From Riptortus pedestris (lineage: Eukaryota; Arthropoda; Insecta; Hemiptera; Alydidae), in assembly GCA_019009955.1 (NCBI GenBank), contig CM032229.1:82773001-82837000 (forward strand): a stretch of DNA of 64,000 nucleotides. The letters are read 5' to 3'. A program made the position numbers and the translations under genes. The number at the start of each line of letters is the position of its first letter. Position 1 is the first letter of the stretch. Under the pieces are notes generated by a model. That model saw only the letters and a list, made by a program, of their open reading frames with translations, did not search any database and had not been told where the DNA came from. Shown here one piece after another: positions 1-11,345 of this stretch.

Positions 1-45
1 GACGCGGGGGGGGGGGGGTTCCTACACTTAATATACGATCTAGGT
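1..45. other. Poly-G start and flank of the hAT element
   Basis: The window opens with a run of about 13 G after GACGC, which may be a homopolymer or an assembly edge. Bases 38-45 (ATCTAGGT) form the left target-site copy of the adjacent hAT element. No gene is visible. Confidence 0.5.
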
Positions 46-656
46 CAGGGGTCTCCAAACTACGGCCCGAGGGCCACATCCGGCCCGCGGACAGATTTTG
101 TCCGGCCCGCGGAGAGCTAGCATACTTGAAAACTCCTTTTAGAGAACATATTTTTCATAGCAAATTAAATTTAGTTTACTGAAGTATTCTAATTTTATGT
201 TGAATAATTATTAATATGAAATCTACATTGATATGGCCATGGGCTAACTACTCATAACATTGTTGTAGGCTTATTGTTATTGTTTTTGTGATAATACTGC
301 GATTTCAATCCGCGCTTCATAGCTTCGAATTTTTCTGTCCGCAAACTTCCTGTATATTTTGAGTAATTTTGAAAATGTTTTGTTTCATAATGACGTTTAA
401 TGTCATATTCTTTGAGAACGGTCATGCTTTCATTGCAAATCAAACACAGCGCCTTGTTACTGGACTCAAGTACGAAATACTGAATGTTCCACTGATCTTT
501 GAATTTTCTGCATACACTATCAATTTTTCGCTTCTTTTCTATACTACTTAAATTACACACAAAAGCAACAATTCAAATCAAAAATATGGTTTTGGCCCTC
601 GGAACTTACTGGAGTAGTCAGTATAGCCCTAAGGCTGGAAAGTTTGGAGACCCCTG
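46..656 (-). mobile_element. Short hAT-family DNA transposon with perfect 16-bp TIRs
   Basis: The element begins CAGGGGTCTCCAAACT and ends with the exact inverse AGTTTGGAGACCCCTG. These are typical hAT ends of the Charlie type, and the subterminal CGGCCCG repeats also fit. The flanking 8-mers are ATCTAGGT (38-45) and ATCTAGAC (657-664), six of eight matching, as expected for an aged 8-bp hAT target duplication. The inside carries only a zinc-finger ORF on the minus strand and no room for a full transposase catalytic domain, so it is an internally deleted, non-autonomous copy. Family placement rests on the termini and the finger. Confidence 0.8.
252..560 (-). CDS. BED/C2H2-like finger remnant of a hAT transposase
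   Basis: This is a 102-codon intact reading frame inside the hAT element. Residues about 38-62 contain a C-x2-C (CLIC) followed by H-x4-H (RHYETKHF), the layout of a BED-type or related DNA-binding finger found at the N-terminus of hAT transposases and of domesticated relatives such as GTF2IRD2/EPM2AIP1-type proteins. The N-terminus is basic (EKKRK) and probably nuclear. The RNase-H-like DDE domain is absent, and the frame ends shortly after the finger. It is best read as the 5' coding piece of a transposase left in a deleted copy. It could bind the element's ends if expressed, but there is no sign that it is. Confidence 0.6.
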   Translation of the reverse strand: MCNLSSIEKKRKIDSVCRKFKDQWNIQYFVLESSNKALCLICNESMTVLKEYDIKRHYETKHFQNYSKYTGSLRTEKFEAMKRGLKSQYYHKNNNNKPTTML

Positions 657-1296
657 ATCTAGACTATAGACTGCTGATATGTCAAAAAAAAGCCAAGAGG
701 TACCAGTTTAAGATGGAATAACTGTCCTTTCATTTTTACATCATTATTATTATTTATTAACGTCTGCTTTTTTCTGCTGTGGCATATGGGAAGGGTTATC
801 TACAGGTCATGATCCTTTTCTAGCCTGGGTGTGTCTAAGGACACTTTTTACATTATGTTTGAAAAAATGTGAATACACAGTATTAAATGTAGGCATTTTT
901 TAAATCTTTCCACTGTCAGAGCTACTTTTTTTTACATTTTTTAAGCAAGCTCCTAATAGCCTAATAATTCATAACTGTTATTGGTGTCTGAACTCACACT
1001 GAATTATAAGGTATGTTGTTTTCAACAGCAACAAACAAATTCTATTAATTTGGACTATATACCATTTCAGCACGATAGAGTAGTTATTGTAAAACCGATC
1101 TCCAAAGATCATATTGATAAAAGGTTAAATAAATAAAATTTACTGAATGTACTTTCGTTTTGATATATACAAACAAACAAATAACAAGCTGCCCCCATTT
1201 TGAGGGCACCCGTTTGGGTCAGCCTCCTAATCAGCACACCAAGGTATATAGGTAAATTTAAAAAAATATTGCTTTTAAATGTTTCATATATATATA
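657..1296. repeat. Intergenic DNA with a SINE fragment (about 748-850)
   Basis: Bases 748-850 match the left part of the tRNA-derived SINE seen at 25.9 and 57.2 kb (a TATTTATTAACGTC start, then GGGTTATCTACAGGT and CTTTTCTAGCC). The tRNA-like half is missing. The rest is A+T-rich with no supported gene. Confidence 0.55.
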
Positions 1297-1957
1297 CTTG
1301 CTCAGATACCCGGCTTCGCCCGGGAATTCATTTGAGGCTGAATGGTGATAGTATTATTTTGGCAAGGCTTTACTTTGCACAATATTTTGACATTTACCCG
1401 TCCCAGTGTTTAGGGTTAATACCCGTTGTTGGCATTTGTTAATAATAAAATTAATTTTTTATGTAAGTCTTCACTGTCCTCCAAATTGTCATATTTCCCG
1501 TCTCCTGTGCATTATGCATAGATTTCAGCTATTAAGGACAAAATATTAACTTTGATTTGAATTAATTTTTCCAGCTGAGGTACCTGATAGTTCAAATAGG
1601 AATGAATTGTTGAGCATATTTCTACGCAAACTACTTGCTCCACACATTGCTCCTGGAGAAATGTATAAAAAAAAAAAGTTAATCTAAATAACAAAGTAAA
1701 CAACTTTTGTTACGTGCATGTTTGTCGAAAAACAAATAGACAATGAAATATCTCGAATTTTTATTTCAGGCCTCCCTTATAACCCCCACTCCCGTTCTAA
1801 CCTAAAAATTTTAATATAGCTTATAATCATGGAAGAATTAATGCTAATTGACATAGCACACACGAAAGAAACAAAATGCAGTTATGGTGTCTATGACGTG
1901 AAACGAAAAGTTATCGTGAAAATTAGCGAATAAAATCAATGTACAGAGAGAGGTTAC

Positions 1958-1965
<8 letters not shown>
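1297..1965 (-). mobile_element. Non-autonomous Helitron-like element, copy A
   Basis: It is read on the minus strand. The 3' end, at the low coordinate, has the hairpin CCCGGGCGAAGCCGGG followed by TATCTGAG and CAAG, a one-base variant of the CTAG that ends the sister copies. The hairpin a few bases before CTRR is the classic Helitron terminus. The other end runs GGTTACAATTTTATATATA, which in the forward sense is the family's 5' head (ATAAAATTGTAACCTCTG...). At about 670 bp this copy is shorter than copies B and D. No Rep/helicase ORF is present. Confidence 0.6.
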
Positions 1966-2005
<40 letters not shown>

Positions 2006-2023
2006 TTATATATATATATATAG

Positions 2024-2073
<50 letters not shown>

Positions 2074-2096
2074 TTATATATATATATAGTTATATA

Positions 2097-2133
<37 letters not shown>
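1959..2133. repeat. Compound (TA)n microsatellite
   Basis: Several (TA)n blocks are separated by short interruptions (TAGT, CAG, TTTA). The tract directly abuts the 5' head of Helitron-like copy A. Confidence 0.95.
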
Positions 2134-2550
2134 TTATATATAGACACACACATTTTTTTTTAGGGAATTGAATTTGATTTAATTAATTTTTGAGCGGGTG
2201 AGTTACTAGTTTTAGAGGACAGCTTACGTTGAGCTTAACTCTATTTTATACAAATGATTGTTAATGATTCTTATTCTTCTCTTTAAAACTGATATCGACA
2301 TTTGGCATATATCTTCGGTCTTCAGTCCATATTCTAGGAGTAAGTCGGCTGTTTTATTTTGGGATTACACCTCTTGCCCCAAACAGCAATCCGTCGACGC
2401 TCCAATTTTTAACTTGGTATTTTTCTTTCAGATACTTCCAGTAAGGTTCGTAAATTTTTTTTTTTTTTTCTAAATCAACTTCAATTGCTTTAGAATTTCC
2501 TGTTTCAAACCTTACTGTAGAATCTAGTATATGTCCTGATTTGACTTCCC

Positions 2551-2617
<67 letters not shown>

Positions 2618-2754
2618 ACATTACCCATGCACAAAGAGCGTTTATTTACTGTAAGTAACATACTATTATAGTATATAACATATATGTTCTAAATAAATAA
2701 TAATTTTGTATGCAAGAAATGTGAAGGTCATTCATTTCTTGTTGAAAATAAAAT
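2134..2754. other. A+T-rich intergenic DNA with a (TA)n tract at about 2556-2610
   Basis: There is no coding signal. A (TA)n microsatellite fills about 2556-2610. Nothing else recognisable. Confidence 0.6.
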
Positions 2755-3139
2755 AAAAAAGTCCGTCACGCAGGGGCTGCGTAAACTAAGCAGATTTCCC
2801 ACGTGAAGTTTTACAATAGAGAAATTTCACGAGAGCCAAGCAGTTAATCAAACGGTCGAACTAGCTTTTGGCGGGAAAGACACTTCGTCCCTTAGCCACC
2901 CAGATTTAATAAAAATATCTCGGTTAATATTCAAGATAGAGAATAAATGTATATATCAATATTTATAGTAAATTTAATTTGTAATAAGATTGATTCTGTA
3001 CAATTTTTCGATCCGACGAACAGTAACGGAGATATTTTGAAGTTTGAATTTCAGCCGTTAACGAACTTGATCTTTCTTTTTACATAAAACGACTAAATAT
3101 CGAGTTTGGTAACGATCAAACACAAATTTCGACCGCTTG

Positions 3140-3201
<62 letters not shown>

Positions 3202-3326
3202 TTTTAAACGGACCTCATTTTCGTCATCTCCTGGGTAGGATCGATGGACATTTGAAGAAAAATTTCGAAAATTCCGTCATGAGTACAACCTCAATAGCTG
3301 ATTTCCCTTAAGGGAAATCTGCTAAA
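2755..3326 (-). mobile_element. Family X (HINE-like) copy 1, full length
   Basis: On the minus strand this is a complete copy of the dominant repeat. The low-coordinate end is the 3' terminus (AAAAAGTCCGTCACGCAGG is the inverse of the CCTGCGTGACGGAC tail), with the hairpin ACGCAGCCCCTGCGT and subterminal GGGAAATCTGC. The high-coordinate end is the 5' palindrome TTTCCCTTAAGGGAAATCTG. A (TA)n tract at 3146-3199 sits at the usual place between head and body. There is no ORF. The architecture (subterminal inverted repeats, internal microsatellite, 3' hairpin, T-rich target) is that of non-autonomous Helentrons. Confidence 0.8.
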
Positions 3327-3483
3327 ATGAAAGAAATAAACAAATAATATACATAATGAAAGAATAAACAATCAAAGTGATGAAAAAATTAAAATTCATA
3401 ATAAAGAAAAAGCGAAACAACCCAATAACATATTAAGTTGACTTAATCAAAATGCTTCACAATTTTGAGTATCACTCTAGCGC

Positions 3484-3579
<96 letters not shown>

Positions 3580-4297
3580 TTATATGTATGTGTGCGTGTG
3601 TGTGTGTGTGTGCGTGTAGGTGAAAGAATATATGATAATTACATGAAAATGTTTTAGTATGAAGGAATGAGTAATGGAGTAAATGGCAGCTATAGAGTAG
3701 GCATTGCCTTGTCTAAGTTTGTTGAATCAGCGACAAGGTCTAGCGATGCCGGCTGAAGCGAGATAAAAGGAAGGCGTCATGAGACTGACGTGGGTATTGC
3801 CTGAGCGGGGCGTGCAGCCGCCGAAACAAGGCCCTCATCATGGCAGGCTAATAAAAGATAAAACCAAAATAAAAAGAGGTAAAAGAAAATTAAGGAGCGG
3901 AGAGGGACTGGTTATGATGGAGTGGGGGTAAGAAAACTAGGTGCTAACCCCGCCCATCAGCTGGCTATCGGTGCACACGGGCATAGGCCAGCCCCGATAA
4001 TTGCCTCAACAACTGCACTCACCCCCCACGCAACAGGTAGCCTCTCTTCATACAATCTCATCATCACAGCCGGAATGACTGCACCTTTTTTAATCTCAGC
4101 CTCAAAGAAAACAAACAACTCAGACGAAAATTAGGGGCTCTTTTATTGTTTGGTGTTGTTAAGTGGAATTCCTCCTGATTATAAAATGAGAACAAATACT
4201 CTTCAAGGTCTGAGCGATTTAGAAAACCTTGAAGAATGTGCAAGCCTCACACCTAAGAAATTTATATTTTTTACTATTCTTAAAGTGTGAATATTAT
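3327..4297. other. Intergenic DNA with a (TA)n/(CA)n/(TG)n tract and a GC-richer block
   Basis: About 3487-3615 is a compound microsatellite: (TA)n, then (CA)n with CG interruptions, then (TG)n. From about 3700 to 4130 the base composition is higher in G+C (CGGGGCGTGCAGCCGCCG at about 3807). One 70-codon open frame (3922-4134) lacks any recognisable domain and is not called a gene. Confidence 0.5.
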
Positions 4298-4415
4298 AGC
4301 AGATTTCCCTTAGGGGAAATCAGCTATTGAGGTTGTACTAATAATGGAATTTTCGAAAATGTTCTTCAAATATCAATCCATCCTACCCAGAAGATAACGA
4401 AAATGAGGTCCATTC

Positions 4416-4458
<43 letters not shown>

Positions 4459-6641
4459 TATATATATATCTGTTAACGTTCTAGATGTCGCAATTTTTGT
4501 CTGATCGTTATTATCAAACTCGATATTTAAACATTTTATCTAAAAATGAAGATTAAGTTCCTTAAAGGCTAAAATCAGACAAGCAGGGGGGGTGGGTGAT
4601 TTTCGAAAATTCAAAATATCTACGTTACAATACGTTTGATTGAAATATTGTATAGAACCAATCTTATTGCAAACGAAATTTACTATAAATATTGTAATTC
4701 ACATATATTCTCTATCTTGAATATTTGCGTTTTTTTAGTTTTCAGGCCTTCAGCAAACCCCCCTCTCCTACTCATGTCACATAAACAATACTCATTTATA
4801 TAATATAGCACTTTATTTGAAGCTTAAATACCAAATATTGTTTTCAGGAGACCTTTATTATAAGAGATACGTGCAAATATGTTCTGTTAATCCTTAAGCT
4901 TAAAGGTAAATTTTGAAAAGTGTTAAAAAAAATGTTATTTTACTTTCTTTTTAAGAACTTCACGGAATAAGCCTCTCACAAGGAGTGAATTTTGACGGGG
5001 GTAAAACTGCGACTTTAAATAAATAAACTTCTTTAATTCTGGCAAAACAAGATTTAGTAAACATCATAACGCCGTAAAAAAGATTGCTAGAAAATAAAAT
5101 CTCTCTCATGGTTTTTCACAGTCCGGGATACTTAGATTTTAAATGGACTTAAAAGAACTAAAAAGACTCCATGTACCTGTCGATTTGGCTACAATATAAA
5201 CTTCTAAATGAGCCATTACAATTGTCATAATATAACAAACCCACAGTTTGGAGTTCTCTCTTCAAGCCATTGTTGAAACAAGGATTTTGATTTTTTGGCT
5301 ACCCGATAAGTCGTAAGAACTCCTGTTTACCGTGGCCTTCGACAATTTAAATTTATGAGAGCACATGAGAATTCGATGTATAGTTATTTTGTTTGTATCA
5401 TTATTTCCAAAGGGGGTAATTACGATAAATACAGTAAGTTTAGATAAAATACACTGAAAAAAATATGTTCAGTAGAAATGTACACCGAGTTAGTAGTATT
5501 ACAGGTTCGTTAATAATTTTTCAAAAAAGTTCTTTAATACTTGTTCCTAGGAGTGAACAAGTATTTATCAGTTTCGTTAATTTTCTTTCCCTCCAGGGGC
5601 TCAGCCCTCCGTTGCAAGACACCATCTGAACAATGTACCACCAAGAATGAAAAAGTTTAATATCCTATATGTAACGTGGTATATCTTGTACCGCAGACAT
5701 TAAGTAATAATAATAATATTGACTGATAAATATAATGAAATAATACATATTAAAATATTCTGAAAAATTATTTATAAAAACGGTCTGGTGTTAATGACCC
5801 GTTAATAAAAACGGTCTGGCATTATTGACACGCCACAAAAAAAAAAAAATCTCGTTAAGTTTTTTAGGGATTCAAAATGAACTTCTAATATAACTATAAA
5901 ATTAGTTATCCGGTCTGGCAATATGTAGAAATGTTTAATAGCTCTGAAACCAGGTCGATATAGTTAAACGTAAATATATGAGTCTTAATTTTGTTACCAT
6001 ACTCCACGTTAATTAACTTATATGGAAAAAACAAGTTTGCATTAACCCTAAGCATTCATATGAACAGGCTGAAAAAAAACGATCTCTTGGTAGGATTGGG
6101 TCATGATAAGGATTACTCAACTCGGGGCACGCAAGCTTTGTCGAGAGAACTTGAAAGGCATCAAGTGCGGGCTCAAGTTGATGAACGAGTAGCGATTGTC
6201 CGTCAGTGAGGGGAATCGGATCCTAGGAGATTGTCATTGAAGATTGTCCTGGTGGGATGGGCATGCCTTCTTTCATGTCTCCCCTTACCCCGGCACATCT
6301 GCTCAGGAACAATGAGGCGGTCTCTTGTCACGACCACATCCCGCCTCTGTCATCCGGGGGAGGAGTATTCCCTGATACTAACTAGTACAATTATCAGAGG
6401 CAGGACTTGTCAGTTGGGGGCTTGATGGAAGGTGTCAAGAGCTGAGGGGAGAAATATGATGCCATTCAGTAACGGGCTCTCAGCTTATTATTTGAGAAAA
6501 TGTATCAATTTTTGTTCTATATGCTGAAACTGACTTGCGCAACACTACTTTACAAAACACTCATACTCCCTGGGACCCCCCCCCTGCCTCCCTATGACAG
6601 AAATCTGCTTAGTTAACGCAGCCCCTGCGTGACGGACTTTT
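4298..6641 (+). mobile_element. Family X copy 2, carrying about 1.7 kb of extra internal DNA
   Basis: The 5' palindrome (AGCAGATTTCCCTTAGGGG) starts at 4298. The (TA)n tract is at 4421-4470 and the normal body runs to about 4885. The 3' signature (AATCTGCTTAGTTAACGCAG, hairpin, GACGGACTTT) is found only at 6602-6641. The 4885-6590 interval is absent from other copies, so it is an insertion, a longer variant, or two copies fused. Small frames in it (5991-6209, 6231-6425) have no recognisable domain. Confidence 0.65.
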
Positions 6642-6830
6642 ATTCTTTAATGCATGGTGATAAATGTTGTGGCAATTATGGAACTCATTTGTAGGTTTCG
6701 GACTACTATGTGCTCTGATTAATTAAAGTATACACTATCGCTAAGTAAAATTATAAATGAGGACAATGACCTTTTAATTAAATGTTAAGAATACGTGACG
6801 ATAAGGCCAAATTGAAAGAAAAAAAAGAAA
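6598..6830 (+). repeat. Direct repeat, left copy (X 3' end plus flank)
   Basis: The X 3' terminus and about 190 bp of flanking DNA (ATGGTGATAAATGTTGTG..., GTAGGTTTCGGACTACTAT...) recur at 7765-8010 in the same orientation. This looks like a local duplication about 1.17 kb apart, or transposition of both with 3' flank read-through. Confidence 0.75.
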
Positions 6831-6839
6831 CTAAAGTCC

Positions 6840-7046
6840 TTCCAGAGCAAAGTACTTCGAATAGTGGCAAATGCTCCCTGGTTTGTTAGGAACAGCCAAA
6901 TCCACAGGGAATTGGAGGTTGCTCCTATTTCAACTAACCTTCAACAACTTGTGAGGAAATATCATGCTTGCCTTCCGATGTCAAGTGGAGCCACTCATTA
7001 TAATTTAGGTGTAATGACTAAAGAACGACCGAGGTTGTACCAAAAT
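6840..7046 (+). pseudogene. Jockey/I-type non-LTR retrotransposon RT, C-terminal remnant
   Basis: The translation reads SKVLRIVANAPWFVRNSQIH and then RELEVAPISTNLQQLVRKY. The combination 'K-x-LR-x-I-x-(N/D)APW-(F/Y)-VRN-x-x-IH-x-(D/E)L' is diagnostic of the end of reverse transcriptases of the jockey-like LINE group. Only about 68 codons remain, ending in a stop after RPRLYQN. No upstream catalytic motif is in frame, so it is a 5'-truncated dead copy sitting right after the X 3' end repeat. Confidence 0.8.
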
Positions 7047-8495
7047 TAAAAACATTCTAAATGTAAAATTATAGTTAGAGACGAGTGGGGCAGCTCTTAT
7101 AAGACCTTAAATTCATTTATTCATGAAATATCACCCATATATGTTTTAAAAATAAAGCAAGCTCACATATACACATTATCAGCCTTAGAAAAGCCTCAAC
7201 GTATGAAGAAAAAACAAGCTCTTTTAGAACATTCTTTAGTCACCATTGTTCTTTCGAAGATGTCTCCGTAATTAGCTATAGTCATTCTGGATTAGAAGTG
7301 ATCTCAGAAAGTAGAATTAAGTAGAGGGACTAGTCTTCTCTTCTCAACGACACAATTTTACTTTGGTCTGTATATTGTAAATACAACTTTAAGGTGTTTC
7401 TGAAATTCTATTTTAATTTAGAAGCGAATAATTTTCTCCACGGTACAGGTTAACCAGGCTAAAGCTGGAGGAACAAAAATAAAACTCCGTTGAGGCAGAG
7501 TAAACTAAGATGTTTCAATTGCAGGTAACACGATTACGTGACATGAGTGTCATGCCAACACAGCTGATGTCGTCATCATCGGAAGGTTAGGGGTTTATCG
7601 AACGCGAAATTACTAATATCGACGTGGGCATTCAAATAGTAAAGAAATGTATGAAACAACTGTAAGTTATGCAGCTAAATTCCAAGACCCGCTTACACAA
7701 GCCTCTTGTAGCTAGATAAATAAAGACTAAAATGTGAGCAAACATCAGCATGTCTTTCCTGCAGATGGAAAATCTGTTCATTTTATGCGGAATCCATGAG
7801 ACGGACTTGTTTTTCTTTAATGTATGGTGATAAATGTTGTGCCAATTATGGAACTCATTTGTAGGTTTCGGACTACTATCTGCTCAGATTAAACTACAGT
7901 ATTCAAAAGAGGACCACACTATCGCAAAGTAAAATTTTAAATGGGACAATGACCTTTTAATTAAATGTTAAGAATACGTGACGATAAAGCCAAATTGAAA
8001 GAAAAAAAGACCTAAACACTTAAAAAAATAGAAAGCAAATTGGAAATAAGGGTTAAGGTAGTAGATTGGAAAGGCTTCGATATCGGATTGCAGAGCCTGG
8101 ACTAATGGGCGAATTCCTTCCGAACCTTGCTCTCTTTTATCCTTTACTTGCTTTATCTGATTCAGGATATTGTCACTGACCATTTCTCTACAGCATCAAC
8201 ACCTAAAACCAAACAGTATGTTTTCCTAATCTGATTTTACAACTCTTTATTCCAATGTAATTATATATCGAAGGAGTTCAGTCTCACAGATCGACGATTC
8301 TTGGTACACCGGTCTCATATTGGTTCATTGAATGGGAAACAGAACGTAATATATGCTAGGATTTGATAAAGTCAAAGCCTTTAGTCCACTAAAAGATGGC
8401 ATTGTTTTTACATTATCATAGACAAGAAAAGGGAATTGAGATAAACACGAAAATATTGAAAGATGTCGACGTTAAAGTGTAGTGTACGTGTAACT
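7047..8495. repeat. Intergenic DNA with the second copy of the 6.6-kb direct repeat
   Basis: Bases 7765-8010 repeat 6598-6830, including a decayed X 3' terminus (AAAATCTG... GAGACGGACTTG). This copy has a short insertion near 7906-7920 (CAAAAGAGGACCA). Nothing else here is recognisable; a 71-codon minus-strand frame at 7968-8183 overlaps the repeat and has no known domain. Confidence 0.65.
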
Positions 8496-9439
8496 TAAGT
8501 CCTTCCCGCAGGGGCTGCGTAAACTAAGCAGATTTCCCAAGTCATGTTTTACAATAGATAAATCTACGAACCTTTACACTTAACACTACCGTGAATATTA
8601 AGTGAACAAATACAAATGACTATGAGAAATATTTCTGGAAATTTACATTTTAATAATACCCAAGCCGGAAAGCGACTGAATTGTAAACAAACAGGACAGC
8701 CGATCTCTCAGAGCTGAAAGATAGAAATATTCTTGATCGGAAAGAAAAACAATTACTGAAATACATCTGAATATAATAAATTAATTTTACTGAAACTATT
8801 TACTATGCCTAGTACAGCAATGAACCAGAATAATTTTCATCTCAAATCACTAGTTTTAGAATCCAAGAAGAAAAGACGAGGGGGTCATCACAACGAATAT
8901 GCATGCAAATAATTTAGAAACGATTTATTGAACACAATAAAAACTATTTCAACAAGAAATACGATGGTTTATGATGACTTGGTTTATTCATAACGTGCGA
9001 TGACAAAGATGGGGGTTTATTGCAGGATGGGGATTGAAAAATGCAAATATCTCGGTTAATATAAGAAAGAACGTATACAATTACATTTATAGATAACTCG
9101 GGATTTGGGCTGGCTGGTGGAGGACCATCATCAACGGAAGGATAACAAGGTCAAAAACACCTCCTCTCTTAATCAATTAATTAAGAGTGCAGGTGTTTTT
9201 GAGCTTTTTATCCTTCCGTTGATTTATACATAATTTAATTTGCCATAAGATTGATTATGTACAATTTTTGATTTACACCAAGTAACGGAGATATTTCAAA
9301 TTTTCGAAATCCCCCTTTAAACCCCCTTCCTATTGGTCGGATTTCTGTCATAACGAACTTGATCTTTCTTTTTACATAAAACGATTAAATATTGAGTTTG
9401 ATAATGATCAAACATAAATTGCGACCGCCAGAGTGTTAT

Positions 9440-9529
<90 letters not shown>

Positions 9530-9602
9530 TATATAAAATTCTGAACGATCCTTTAGTAATCTCCTGGGTAGTATCGATGGCCATTTGGGAAATCTGCTAA
9601 AA
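8496..9602 (-). mobile_element. Family X copy 3 with a foldback insertion and a (CA)n tract
   Basis: The 3' hairpin is near 8505-8521 (GCAGGGGCTGCGTAAACTAA) and a 5' remnant at 9588-9602 (GGGAAATCTGCTAAAA). The internal microsatellite is (CA)n (9443-9524) instead of the usual (TA)n. A 130-bp foldback lies inside at 9092-9222. The region between microsatellite and 5' end is deleted. Confidence 0.7.
9092..9222. repeat. Foldback insertion inside family X copy 3
   Basis: ATCAACGGAAGGATA at 9131 pairs with TATCCTTCCGTTGAT ending at 9223, and CAAAAACACCT pairs with AGGTGTTTTTG further in, around a TTAATTAATTAAGA centre. ATTTATA occurs on both sides (about 9086-9092 and 9222-9228), suggesting a target duplication in the X body, which is normally continuous here. 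Confidence 0.6.
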
Positions 9603-9801
9603 AGCCAAACTGATAAGTAGAAAGGGGGGGGGGGCTTACTAACGGTAGAGGACAAGAAAGTACGAATAACTCGTTTCATACTTGAGTTACGAAAAAATTA
9701 CTAAAACACCAATTGTAAGGGCATCAATGGTAAAACATGTTTGGTTCTATCCATCTGATCGATCTTATAATAACGAAAATATTTAGAATTTTCGAATTCC
9801 C

Positions 9802-9833
9802 AACGCTTTGCCTCACATGGCTAACATGAGCCT
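9802..9833 (-). repeat. Fragment of the tRNA-derived SINE head
   Basis: GCCTCACATGGCTAACATGAGC matches the A-box end of the SINE copies at 46.9 and 57.4 kb. Only about 30 bp remain. Confidence 0.45.
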
Positions 9834-9918
9834 TCATCTTAAATTGGTATACAAAAAAAAGAGAAAAAAAAATTCACTCCCTATATTTTCATATGTGCTG
9901 AGTTCGAATTCCGTTTTT

Positions 9919-10518
9919 AGCAAATTTCTCTTAAGGGAAATCAGCTATTGAGGTTGTACTCATGACGGAATTTTCGACATTTTTCTTCAAATATCCATCG
10001 ATCCTACTTAGTAGATGACGAAAATGAGGTCCGTTCAAAACTGTATATGTATATATATCTATATATCTATCTATCTATATATATATTTGTCTGTTACCGC
10101 TCTAGCGGTGCAATTTTTGTTTTATCGTTACCAAACTCGATATTTAGTCGTTTTATGTAAAAAGAAAGATCAAGTTTGAAATCGGACCAGTGGGAGGGGG
10201 GGTTTAGATGGGAGGATTTTATAAAATTTGAAATATTTCTGTTACTATACGTCGGATCGAATAATTGTATAGAATCAATCTTATTGCAAATTAAATTTAC
10301 TATAAATATTGTTATATACATTTATTCTCTATCTTGCATATTAACCGAGATATTTGCAATTTTATGAAATCGGGGTGGATAACGGATGAGAGTAAGTTTC
10401 CCGCCAAAAGCTAGGTCGGCCGTTTCCCTAACTCTTCGGCTCTCGTGAAATTTCTCTATTGTAAAACTAAATGTGGGAAATCTGCTTAGTTTACGCAGCC
10501 CCTGCGTGACGTACTTTT
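9919..10518 (+). mobile_element. Family X copy 4, full length
   Basis: The 5' palindrome is slightly changed (AGCAAATTTCTCTTAAGGG). A short (TA)/(TATC) tract at 10045-10087 replaces the long microsatellite. The body is standard, followed by the CTCTCGTGAAATTTCTC module, subterminal GGGAAATCTGC, 3' hairpin and GACGTACTTTT. A T run lies on both sides, as expected for insertion between T residues. Confidence 0.8.
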
Positions 10519-10687
10519 GAGAGAGTGAAGGTTGCTTATTATTGTATTATGCCATGCTTATTATTTTTTTTATTTATTTATTTTCTTATAATCAATGTTA
10601 TAATAATATAATAGTAATATATCGAATAACACAATACTTAATATTGAAGGTAATATAACTTTATGCCTCTTCTAGTTGTATATTTTT

Positions 10688-10804
10688 AGCAGATTTCCCT
10701 TAAGGAAATCAGCTATTGAGGTCGTACTCATGACGCGAGTTTCGAAACATTTCTTCAAATGTCCATCGATCCTACCCAGGAGATGACGAAAATGAGGTCC
10801 GTTC

Positions 10805-10880
<76 letters not shown>

Positions 10881-11345
10881 CTGTTAACGCTCTTTCGGTC
10901 GCAATTTTCTTTGGATCGTTACCAAACTCGATATTTAAACGTTTTATGAAAAAATAAAGATCAAGTTCATTAATGGCTGAAATCGGACCAGTGGGAGGGG
11001 GGGTTTAGAGGGGAGGATTTTCGAAACTTCAAAATATCTCCGTTACTATACGTCGGATGGAAAAATTATACAGAAGCAATCTTATTGCAAATTAAATTTA
11101 CTATAAATAATGTTATATACATTTATTCTGTATCTTGAATATTAACCGAGATATTTGCATTTTGCCTGTTTTCAGCTTCTGAGATGAGTTCGGCTAACTT
11201 CGGGTCTAGTCGTGAGTTTCCGTCAAGAGCTAGTTCGGGCCCTTCCCGTAACTGTTTGACTCTCTATTCTGAAATTTCTCTATTATAAAACTTCACGTGG
11301 GAAATCTGCTTAGTTTACGCAGCCCCTGCGTGACGGATTTTTTTT
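10688..11345 (+). mobile_element. Family X copy 5, full length
   Basis: It runs from the 5' palindrome after TATTTTT to GACGGATTTTTTTT, with (TA)n at 10809-10876. The body and 3' module match copy 4. Copies 4 and 5 lie 170 bp apart in the same orientation. Confidence 0.85.

Noticed and set aside
1939..2163. Open frames of Ile-Tyr, Ser-Leu, Arg-Glu or Cys-Val repeats (also 9317-9679, 13920-14168, 37745-38153, 54889-55163, 59031-59333)
   Set aside because: They are translations of (TA)n, (GA)n and (CA)n microsatellites, not proteins.
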